Shown piece after piece: positions 36,101 to 48,100 of a DNA stretch of 64,000 nucleotides; position 1 is the stretch's first letter, and each line of letters starts with the position of its first letter. Position numbers and translations under genes: made by a program. Below the pieces are notes generated by a model. That model was not told the DNA's origin. It searched no databases and was given only the letters and a program-made list of their open reading frames with translations. Source of the stretch: Agapetus fuscipes (taxonomy: Eukaryota > Arthropoda > Insecta > Trichoptera > Glossosomatidae); the NCBI GenBank assembly GCA_951799405.1, contig OX637338.1, positions 1 to 64,000 of the forward strand. Reading direction: 5' to 3'.

Positions 36101-39100
36101 GGGGGCCGCAAAGGACCGAAAGCCTAAGTTTCCATCAAATGAAAATTTGCCGATGGGCGAAAAGGTTGTAGAAACGCTCTGAATTCTAAAAACATGTGTC
36201 AAAGTGAATACGCTAGATGGATATTACCACCCATACTGTAAAAAAGAGTTCCCGTTGCTATTCTTACTGTTACAGGTAAGATTGAAAAGAGCTGCAGGGT
36301 TAAAATGTTCATTTGAGATTTGAGTTTTTATTTTGTAAGCCTACACATGCTAGATGTGTAAACGCGAACATAATATACGCGTTTGCTTTTGGGCATACAT
36401 TAAACATGAATTTACAATGTAAAATATATTGTCATCTTTTACTATACATAATTATTTTGTTCTTGCGGGCCGCCACCGATGCGCTGTGGCCGCGTGCTTG
36501 ACAGGCCTGGCAGGGGAGCAGCAGTTTTTGTGAGATTACAGTCATTCGCGATAAAAAGATCCGAGCTGTGGAACAATACTGGTCTGTGAAATCCATGTAA
36601 AAATGGAACTAGTGAAATTGATGACATAGGGATGTCTACCTACAATTTTCAAAAAATGTTTACTCTTTTTTTTTTAATATTTATTCGACAAAAAATACAT
36701 TAAAACATGAAAATAATAATACAAAATATAATAATTGTGGTATTTCCCCAGTTACATTGTTAATACATAAATGTAAGAATATGAGTAATGGTTACATTAA
36801 TTATTACTCTTGAGGTAGATCGTGTGAATTTTGATGTCAATCTGAATACAAACATTACATATTTTTTTTTTTAGTGAATCTATATGTAGGTGCCGATATT
36901 TCTTATCCCTGTCTAAAAGATTTAATTCGAAAATGTGTATATTACCCTCGAAATAGATCGTGTGAAATTTAATATTGATCAAATTGCAAACTTTTGTACG
37001 CTACGAAAAAATTGCGTTGCGAATCTTTGTAATGTTTTTATTGCACTATAATATATTGATTTTGTAAAAGGCTTTCAGCTGTTGATTCACGGTGAATAAA
37101 TAAATAAATATAGCATCCTACTATAAAGAAAAGTAAAATAAAAAAAATAAAAATTAAATACACTTAATAAGGTCCGACAGGGATTTGGCATAAACAAAAT
37201 TATCTCACCTGGCCGGGATGCTAGGGAAAAGGCTAACAAATATTATGTTATTAGTTGCTAAGGACGGCAGTCCCGTACAAGACTGTCGTTTGCTCGCCGA
37301 GAAAAAAATTCCGAATTCAACAACGTTCCGACGCCATTCTCTAATGTACCAAAAGATTGTATAAATAACTTAGCTAGGAACAGATGGACCGAAACATCAA
37401 AACAAAAAGTCCAAGTAAAACTAATTATTGAAAGCACTTTTTCTGTAATCTAGTACTTCAGCCTGTCGTTTTCTAGTGTCTTTGTTGTCACACCAACAAC
37501 AGTCTCGGCTAGTTCTCTTCCTTGTACCCCAGGCAGTGGGGACTAGTCTAATCTAATCTAACTAAGCTGCAAAGATATATATCATTTAAGTTTTATATTA
37601 AATGCATTCCCACAAGCAGATATGTATAATTTCGCGCTAACACATGCCGCATGTGGACCTACAATATAAAAACCCAATCTCAAATGAACATAAGCCTTGC
37701 AACTCTTGCCGTCCTTCCCTGAAACAGAGGTGACATTGGCAAAGTGAACCAATTTTTACATTATGGGTGGTCAGCCGCATAACAACCTATAAGTCAAGGA
37801 ACTAGTGGTCGGCACATATAACAATGCGGCTAGTTCTCTTCCTTGTACCCCAGGCAGTGGGGACTAGTGGTCGGCACATATAACAATGCGGCTAGTTCTC
37901 TTCCTTGTACCCCAGGCAGTGGGGACTAGTGGTCGGCACATATAACAATGCGGCTAGTTCTCTTCCTTGTACCCCAGGCAGGGGGGACTAGTGGTCGGCA
38001 CATATAACAATGCGGCTAGTTCTCTTCCTTGTACCCCAGGCAGTGGGGACTAGTGGTCGGCACATATAACAATGCGGCTAGTTCTCTTCCTTGTACCCCA
38101 GGCAGTGGGGACTAGTGGTCGGCACATATAACAATGCGGCTAGTTCTCTTCCTTGTACCCCAGGCAGTGGGGACTAGTGGTCGGCACATATAACAATGCG
38201 GCTAGTTCTCTTCCTTGTACCCCAGGCAGTGGGGACTAGTGGTCGGCACATATAACAATGCGACGCTAAGTGACGCGCACACACACTACTCCAAGTAGCG
38301 GTGTACCAACATAATGCACGCTCACCTAGGCAGGCAGATAGATGCGAGGAGTTACAGTTCCACACAGATGTACGTGTGTAAGTTAGTAGGCTGATGATTA
38401 GCGCTCCCGCCGAGGAAAGTGAAATCCACGCTTACTAATGCCGCTACTCAAACAGAGACGGAGCATCAAGGCATTACTTATGCTGGCGTGAAGAAATTAT
38501 GTGATCTTTTAAAAAAATATTTGTGAAGAGGAATGCAACTCATCAACCTATTTTGCCTGGCCAGAAACAGGTATTCATAATATCATCATTAATAATGCAT
38601 TTTTTATTATATTTAAAAGAATTGGTTATTAATTAATAATTACTCGATGACATCCATTGAACCTGGGTCAAAGTTATGATCAGGGGGCCAGGCAAGATTC
38701 GAGTCAGACTTTTTTTATTCCAAATACGCTAGTCAAGATTAGCGACTTGATTCGCTCGGCCATGACACCGATATTTTTATGGGAAGAAAGACGAATAAGT
38801 CAAAATTAAACTTTTGCATATGCGGTCGATAGCTCAGTTGGAAGAAGCTAGTCGAGAGCTAGAGTTCGATCCCCACCAAAGATATCAGAAATGATTTCCC
38901 GTTTCAATGTTTAACCCAAAACAAAATCCCGGCAACATTTAACTGAAGTGGTTTGCATGAGGCCGACCCCCTTACCTGTAAAATAAATAGGTTCCAAAAG
39001 CTACACGCGACCAATTTGGGAACAACGTGATAAGAATGAAAATCGAACCCTAGCCTTCTGGCAAGGAATGCAAGCATTCTATCAACTTATCTATCAAGCG

Positions 39101-42100
39101 TAGACAAAATCCTTATATTCACACGTTGTTTTTTTTAAATAAAATTTAATAAATAAATCTGTATAAGTAAACAGGATTTGCTTTTCAAATGTGTAAATTT
39201 TTCGTTTGCAGAATATTTTAAAATGCGGATGTAGAGTAGATGCATTTTGTTCAGAAAGAAGCAAAAATAAAGAAAAACTGTAAGACGAAATCAATCACTA
39301 AGTAAAATCGTTTTACAAGAAATATTATTTGGTATGAGGCTGACCACCCATACTGTAAAAAATGGTTCACTTTGCCAATGTCACCCCTGTTTCATGGAAT
39401 GTCGGCAAGAGTTGCAGGGCTTATGTTCATTTGAGATTTGGATTTATTTGTAAGTACACAATCAGCATTTGTAAGCGCGACCTACACGTGTTTGTTTGTG
39501 GGCATACATCTGAGAGCTTTGAATGAATATATCCTTGCAACTTAGATTATAGATTATAGATTAAAATGGTAAGAGAGGCCTGGAAGGCATTGAAATTCTT
39601 AATACTGTACTGTGAGCTGTTAGTGCATTTATTTCTCTTGAAGTTTCTCCGTAGAATAAAATGAAGATGTTATATTGTAGGCGAGTACATTGTGGAGTAC
39701 ATCACGCTGGCTATTCATGAGGCTGGAAGTTCATTGTGATAATAAATCCTATTCATTATTGCAATAACGTGACAAACAAACATATTTCTCATACACGTCT
39801 CATGTCTGAATGAAGCTCTCATTCACTAATGTATCATTTTTAATGAATGAAAGATGTGCACCATGTAATGATTTTCATCATTTATAAAGAATTCTATGTT
39901 TCATTCCACAATGAAACACAAAATAATGAATTTAGTAGGTATGAAAAATATAAAAACAGTAACCGTATGTGTTTCCATTAATTTATGTTTTACTTCTGCA
40001 TTCTGATGAAATGTTTCGCGCTGGATGACAGAGGATTTGGAGAGACGACCATGGAGACGGAGCTTGCAATGGCCGCAGTGCCATAGGAAGTAGAAGTATG
40101 AAACATAGCAGGATCCATTCTTGCAATTTTGTTGATATTACTCGATATCGCAGTATGAATACATTTACCTGTAACGGGATCGCGTTAGGTCAAGCAACTG
40201 CGTGGGCAGGAGCGGCCACTGCAGGCCAGATGGAGTCACCATATATTAAGTCACATAATTGTTAGGTAATGATCATGATGATGATGGAGAAGGTATTGAA
40301 CTGTTTATCGCTTTCTTTACATTTATTCCAGTGATTCAGAGGCGAACATACTTTTAGTTGTACATATTGTGCATACGAGTAGGTATATTTATGTAAAGCT
40401 CTATCAGTAAAGTATGTGCTTTTATGACGCCTACTTCAAATTGAACACTTTTCTAATAATGCTTTAGGGGATATTTTCAAATGCTTCCTAGATGACTTTG
40501 TAACTTAGTTCTACAACTCGCCACAAATCTTTTAGGCAAAAAATGTGCGTCACACATCTGAGCTGGTAGCCAAATTATTTATGCACTTACTTTTAAATAT
40601 TGTTAGTAACAAATAGGTACCACTCGCACCGTGCGATTCCTTCGAGGAAAACACGGAAAGAAGTCACACTATTTGTTTAGCTTAGTTTCGATTAGGTGTA
40701 CGTTAAGGCCGTCAGGACCGATTAATAAACATCCGGTTACTTGTAAAGAGGCCGTCATTGAGATTTATGTTCAAACGCTACATCATTAATTTTGTTTGGC
40801 CGCCATTTGATTGAGATGTGGATCTTCTTTGGACACCAAAAATAATAATGTTCAAATGACATTTTGTACTACTCTTACAACATTGGTGGTTTCTAGGACC
40901 AGGAGGGCCACGAGGAGGGCCACAAGGAAGGTCACGAGGAGGGCCACGAGGAGGGCCACGAGGAGGGCCACGTGGAGGGCCACGAGGAGGGCCACAAGGA
41001 AGGTCACGAGGAGGGCCACGAGGAGGGCCACGAGGAGGGCCACGTGGAGGGCCACGAGGAGGGCCACAAGGAGGGCCACGAGGAGGGTCACGAGGAGGGC
41101 CACGAGGAGGGCCACGTGGGGGGCCACGAGGAGGCCCACGAGGAGGGCCACGAGGAGGGCCACGAGGAAGACCATGAGGAGGGCCACGAGGAGGGCCACG
41201 AGGAGGCCCACGAGGAGGGCCACGAGGAGGGCCACGAGGAAGACCATGAGGAGGGCCACGAGAGAGACAACGAGGAGGGCCACGAGGAGGGCCACGAGGA
41301 AGACCATGAGGAGGGCCATGAGAGAGACCACGAGGAGGGCCACGAGGAGGGCCACGAGGAAGACCATGAGGAGGGCCACGAGGAAGAACATGAGGAGGGC
41401 CACGAGGAGGGCCTCGAGGAAGGCCATGAGGAGAGTCCTGAGGCGGTTGCACCTCATGAACAGCCATTAATCCGTACCTGGTAGTAGATAGTTACAATTT
41501 TCACTCGTTTCATAATTCACCGTTGATTTGATCGGCTGGTTACGTCTGCATACATGTTTATAGACATAAATATTGAACATTGTAAGTAAAGGAATAATGA
41601 AATATATTAGCCACAAGGTAAAGAATAACCGTTATCAGCTCGCGACAATCGTCTTAAACTTTACGTCGCCGATCTCAATGCCCAGCTGGCTCTGTTGTGT
41701 AATGCCCACCACGAGGTGAATGCTTCTGGCAGAGACTGCGGGGCAGCCGAGTCTCAGGTCCGGGCACCCAGCACATGCTGGAGAGGAATATCACGGTGAT
41801 AATACGAGGAGTGCCTAGCTGGCTCTGTTGTGTCATGCCCACCACGAGGTGAATGCTTCTGGCAGAGACTGCGGGGCAGCCGAGTCTCAGGTCCGGGCAC
41901 CCAGCACATGCTGGAGAGGAATATCACGGTGATAATACGAGGAGTGCCTAGCTGGCTCTGTTGTGTCATGCCCACCACGAGGTGAATGCTTCTGGCAGAG
42001 ACTGCGGGGCAGCCGAGTCTCAGGTCCGGGCACCCAGCACATGCTGGAGAGGAATATCACGGTGATAATACGAGGAGTGCCTAGCTGGCTCTGTTGTGTC

Positions 42101-45100
42101 ATGCCCACCACGAGGTGAATGCTTCTGGCAGAGACTGCGGGGCAGCCGAGTCTCAGGTCCGGGCACCCAGCACATGCTGGAGAGGAATATCACGGTGATA
42201 ATACGAGGAGTGCCTAGCTGGCTCTGTTGTGTCATGCCCACCACGAGGTGAATGCTTCTGGCAGAGACTGCGGGGCAGCCGAGTCTCAGGTCCGGGCACC
42301 CAGCACATGCTGGAGAGGAATATCACGGTGATAATACGAGGAGTGCCTAGCTGGCTCTGTTGTGTCATGCCCACCACGAGGTGAATGCTTCTGGCAGAGA
42401 CTGCGGGGCAGCCGAGTCTCAGGTCCGGGCACCCAGCACATGCTGGAGAGGAATATCACGGTGATAATACGAGGAGTGCCTAGCTGGCTCTGTTGTGTCA
42501 TGCCCACCACGAGGTGAATGCTTCTGGCAGAGACTGCGGAGCAGCCGAGTCTCAGGTCCGGGCACCCAGCACATGCTGGAGAGGAATATCACGGTGATAA
42601 TACGAGGAGTGCCTAGCTGGCTCTGTTGTGTCATGCCCACCACGAGGTGAATGCTTCTGGCAGAGACTGCGGGGCAGCCGAGTCTCAGGTCCGGGCACCC
42701 AGCACATGCTGGAGAGGAATATCACGGTGATAATACGAGGAGTGCCTAGCTGGCTCTGTTGTGTCATGCCCACCACGAGGTGAATGCTTCTGGCAGAGAC
42801 TGCGGGGCAGCCGAGTCTCAGGTCCGGGCACCCAGCACATGCTGGAGAGGAATATCACGGTGATAATACGAGGAGTGCCTAGCTGGCTCTGTTGTGTCAT
42901 GCCCACCACGAGGTGAATGCTTCTGGCAGAGACTGCGGGGCAGCCGAGTCTCAGGTCCGGGCACCCAGCACATGCTGGAGAGGAATATCACGGTGATAAT
43001 ACGAGGAGTGCCTAGCTGGCTCTGTTGTGTCATGCCCACCACGAGGTGAATGCTTCTGGCAGAGACTGCGGGGCAGCCGAGTCTCAGGTCCGGGCACCCA
43101 GCACATGCTGGAGAGGAATATCACGGTGATAATACGAGGAGTGCCTAGCTGGCTCTGTTGTGTCATGCCCACCACGAGGTGAATGCTTCTGGCAGAGACT
43201 GCGGGGCAGCCGAGTCTCAGGTCCGGGCACCCAGCACATGCTGGAGAGGAATATCACGGTGATAATACGAGGAGTGCCTAGCTGGCTCTGTTGTGTCATG
43301 CCCACCACGAGGTGAATGCTTCTGGCAGAGACTGCGGGGCAGCCGAGTCTCAGGTCCGGGCACCCAGCACATGCTGGAGAGGAATATCACGGTGATAATA
43401 CGAGGAGTGCCTAGCTGGCTCTGTTGTGTCATGCCCACCACGAGGTGAATGCTTCTGGCAGAGACTGCGGGGCAGCCGAGTCTCAGGTCCGGGCACCCAG
43501 CACATGCTGGAGAGGAATATCACGGTGATAATACGAGGAGTGCCTAGCTGGCTCTGTTGTGTCATGCCCACCACGAGGTGAATGCTTCTGGCAGAGACTG
43601 CGGGGCAGCCGAGTCTCAGGTCCGGGCACCCAGCACATGCTGGAGAGGAATATCACGGTGATAATACGAGGAGTGCCTAGCTGGCTCTGTTGTGTCATGC
43701 CCACCACGAGGTGAATGCTTCTGGCAGAGACTGCGGGGCAGCCGAGTCTCAGGTCCGGGCACCCAGCACATGCTGGAGAGGAATATCACGGTGATAATAC
43801 GAGGAGTGCCTAGCTGGCTCTGTTGTGTCATGCCCACCACGAGGTGAATGCTTCTGGCAGAGACTGCGGGGCAGCCGAGTCTCAGGTCCGGGCACCCAGC
43901 ACATGCTGGAGAGGAATATCACGGTGATAATACGAGGAGTGCCTAGCTGGCTCTGTTGTGTCATGCCCACCACGAGGTGAATGCTTCTGGCAGAGACTGC
44001 GGGGCAGCCGAGTCTCAGGTCCGGGCACCCAGCACATGCTGGAGAGGAATATCACGGTGATAATACGAGGAGTGCCTAGCTGGCTCTGTTGTGTCATGCC
44101 CACCACGAGGTGAATGCTTCTGGCAGAGACTGCGGGGCAGCCGAGTCTCAGGTCCGGGCACCCAGCACATGCTGGAGAGGAATATCACGGTGATAATACG
44201 AGGAGTGCCTAGCTGGCTCTGTTGTGTCATGCCCACCACGAGGTGAATGCTTCTGGCAGAGACTGCGGGGCAGCCGAGTCTCAGGTCCGGGCACCCAGCA
44301 CATGCTGGAGAGGAATATCACGGTGATAATACGAGGAGTGCCTAGCTGGCTCTGTTGTGTCATGCCCACCACGAGGTGAATGCTTCTGGCAGAGACTGCG
44401 GGGCAGCCGAGTCTCAGGTCCGGGCACCCAGCACATGCTGGAGAGGAATATCACGGCGATAGTACGAGGAGTGCCTAGCTGCCCTGCTAACATGGTATCT
44501 GTACTTGTAAGTAAATCAATTTCAAATAAGGAAGAACTTTTTTGATGTTTTATGCAAATGAAAACTTATTAACCTTAGCTACGGATCAACATGGAATAAT
44601 TTTAAAATTATTTGTTTTGTTTAGTTTTTATTGTAGGCCTATGAGTATGTCGTACAGATATCGATGAGCACGCCCTTTTCGAATAAACTTTTTTTTTATA
44701 GGGAAAATATTTTTTTCCAATGAAGGTTCCGGCGCAGAGATATCCTGCTAAAAAAAAACGCAACTAAGTTACACATATAGGGTAACTTCTTACCGCGTTA
44801 TCCCCGAAGGGGTCGCATGTGGCGAGTTGAACCTATTTATTTTTACAGGTAAGGGAGCCGGCCTTACGCCAACCACTTAAGTTGAAGTGAGGTTTCCCAG
44901 CTCCCGAGGGGGCTGGTACTCATTTCTTGTGAAGGCTGAGAAAACCTTGCCGGTATTTTATTTCGGGGCTTGAAATAAACACCGAAGCGAGAAATCATTT
45001 CTGACACCCTCGGTGGAATTCGAACCCGAGCTCACGGCATGGAATGCAAGCACTCTACCAACTGAGCTATCGACCGGACAATCTGCTATCTACGAAAAAA

Positions 45101-48100
45101 TAACGTCTGTACTAGGATGTTACCTCTTTCAGGATACAATGGGAGGAATTGGGTTTCATGCACGTAATATATAAATACGATGGACAACATTCAAGGATTT
45201 CCTGACATCTAGTTTAAAAACGCAAGAAGTGTTTTTTGTTTGCACTTTATTTTATTTTTCATAAAAAGTTTATAGATTTTCTATCAGAGATGTTTAATCA
45301 TTCTGTATGTAAGTACAAAGAGAGACTAAATGTTCGTGCCTAAGCTGGAAGGAGTTTATGGATTATGAATGTCTTTTCCTAAGTTTCTTGACCTGTTCTT
45401 TATCCACTTGTGTACGTAGGCCTCTCCTCCAAGCCACACTTGCTCAGGCGCCTCCTCTCTGCATTTTATACTCGGATTGTAAACAAATGAACCATACACG
45501 GTATAAACTATTTTCCATATTACATGATATCTGAAGTGACCCCTCTAGTGAGTGCAGTACTCGCGTACGGCATTAGCTAAGAGCGGTTATGCTTTACTAG
45601 TTGCTTTCACTTGCTTCACTTTTCTTACTTTCACTGTTAAACTCTTTGTTATGATTTATGAAAGTACAGAGTACTCAGTACGCGCATGGTGTACTGTTTC
45701 TGCGCTACCGTGTGATCTATGAGTTGATAAAAACTTGTACAAAATATTTTTTATTGCATATTTATTTTGACTGCTTACTTTCTATGCATTTAATCAAGAG
45801 TCCTAGGGTTGGAACAAATTTTCACGATGAAACTCCGATTTCAGGGAAAGAGGCAGAATTTGCAAGGTTCATGTTTATGAGAGGGTTATTTTAATTAAGT
45901 ACACATACAGCATGGGTAAGCGTAAACTTAGACGTGTATGCCTATGGGCGTGCATCAAACATAAGTCTTAAATGTGCATGTCTTTGTAATTACTTAATTA
46001 TGACACAAAAATTATGTAAGTATATTCTTATTTGTCTTTAAAAACAGTCTATTTCAATAGAAGCATGATATTTTAGAATATTTTTTAGTGTTGATCTGTT
46101 AACACAGTGAAAGTCCATTTTTATAAATATTTAAAAATATAAATGGTAAAACATTGTTTTAATTCACTTTATTCTTTTTTTTTTGTTTGCTCGAATATTT
46201 TCGCCTAATGAGGCATCTTCAAGAGCAGAATGGTTACAAATATATTTTTTATAAAATAATTTTCAAAACAATTTTTTTTTCTCTCCAAAACAAAAGTAAA
46301 ATTCATAGAAATATTTTTTTTTAAACACAAATGTAAGATTCAAAAATGCATTACTGTTAGGTATAATGAAATTAAAATTTTTAAAACAAAAAAATAAAAT
46401 GTGTTAGTTAAATAACAAAATAAAAAACAAGTTATTGCAATATTAGTGAAACACAGGGAATCTGCACATACACTAAGTCTTTATTTTTATTTTTGTAGAT
46501 TTCCAACGCTTCCAGAGCCATCAGTCTCCTCACTTCACACTCAGAGTGCATTACCTCTAGAAAAAGAAATTTTCGAGAGAAAAAAAAAAAATGTTTTGAA
46601 AATTATTTTATAAAAAATATATTTATAACCATTCTGCTCTTGAAGATGCCTCATTAGGCGAAAATATTCGAGCAAAAAAAAAAGAGTTAAGTGAATTAAA
46701 ACAATGTTTTACCATTTATATTTTTAAATATTTATATTATATGATATTTTAGAATTAAATTCACAAGAAATCGTCAATTTTTAAACTCCACGATTGTTTT
46801 CTGCTTGCCCGGGCGTTGATGTTTCTAATAAGCAAATCCTCATTGCCCTTACACTGCGATATCTTACATTTTTGTACTATTTGTAAACTGTACGTAATGA
46901 TTTCAGGAAAAATAAGTTTTATCTGTTACTTTCGTTACTTTTATTGTATTCAAAAGTCCAATACTAACAATAATTTAAATAAAAGGAAGCGCCACTTCCC
47001 TACAGATGTCAACTAGAGAGTAGAGACTAGAGTGTGACAGCGGCTCCTTACAATAAAGAGAAGCCGCTACATTTGCGTGAGTCACAGTTACGTGCTCATT
47101 ATCATTATTTGGCAGATTCTTATAAAGGTCTTTGACCACCAAAACAGTACCTGCAGGCTATAATGTAGATTACATGTTGGTATTTTTTTTTACAAATAAT
47201 ATAATATCCAGCCCACTTAATCTGAGATCATTTGAGTTGGCTTTTAACATCTGACTATTTGGTTTTACTCATCAGTTTTTTGTTTTGTTTTTCAGAGGTG
47301 GGAGTCAAGCAATTATTTAATATCAATAATTTACAACAAACATCAAGTCATTGCGCGATCAGAATCAGTTATTTAAATAATACCGGAGAAGCGAAACTAC
47401 ATTGGACATTGTTATAGAGAGCGTACCTACAGTTTTACAATAAAAACACGTAAATCATGAGGTAATGAGGTAATGCCTCATTGAATGAATGGTAGTTGGT
47501 ATGATGTTGAACACCCATACTGTAAAAAATTATACACTTTGCCAATTTCACCCCTGTTTCAGGGAAGGTCGGAAAAAGTTGCAGGAGGTATGTTCATTTG
47601 AGATTTTAATTTTTAAGTACACATTCAGCATCTGTTAGCGCGAACTTACGCGTGTTTGTTTGTAGGCATGCATTTAATATGAATCTTAAATGTTAACATG
47701 TCTCTGCAACTTAGATTATGGATTATATAGGGGATCGTTGATTAGACTAAACTTTTAAACTTTTACAGTGCGGGTGGTCAGCCTCATATCAACCAATTAG
47801 TGAAGATGCCGATATGATTACTGAATAAGCTATCATTTATTTATATTAATTTCTCATATAGCGCACTGAAGCCTCTGTGGATCGCTACTGATATAATAAA
47901 TATTTGTAAGTCAGGCCCGCGTCAGTGTTCTCCGGTTACTGTTAACGATGTTCGCTGCGTTTTAACTAGATGGCGCCATTTTTATACCTCAATGTCTTAT
48001 TGTTTTTAAATATGTTTTATTTCAGAAATATCTGATTTTCTTATCTTAAATCAATATAAAGTTTGAATTACAATTATGTGATTACTAATAATTTTATTTT

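Larger units (their letters stand above)
46065..46755. mobile_element. Inverted-repeat element with hammerhead-like motifs, probably Penelope-derived
   Basis: The element is 46080-46740, flanked by an exact 15-bp direct repeat ATGATATTTTAGAAT (46065-46079 and 46741-46755). Arms of about 150 bp (46122-46270 and 46591-46738) are near-perfect reverse complements. Each arm carries CTTGAAGATGCC...GGCGAAAATATTCGAGC in outward or inward orientation. Between them lie about 320 bp of AT-rich DNA with no reverse transcriptase. Penelope-like elements are known for inverted terminal repeats, variable target duplications of about this size, and type-I hammerhead ribozymes. The assignment is therefore an inference from structure; no coding part remains. 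Confidence 0.7.

Noticed and set aside
40778..41484. Proline/arginine or glutamate/histidine repeat protein
   Set aside because: All six frames are open because of the 12-bp repeat; no frame is favoured.
41680..44481. CRISPR-like regular array
   Set aside because: The whole 133-bp unit repeats; there are no unique spacers, and the genome is eukaryotic.
41754..44493. Repeated 74-codon frames every 133 bp
   Set aside because: They arise from the satellite period; identical overlapping frames with no other gene signal.
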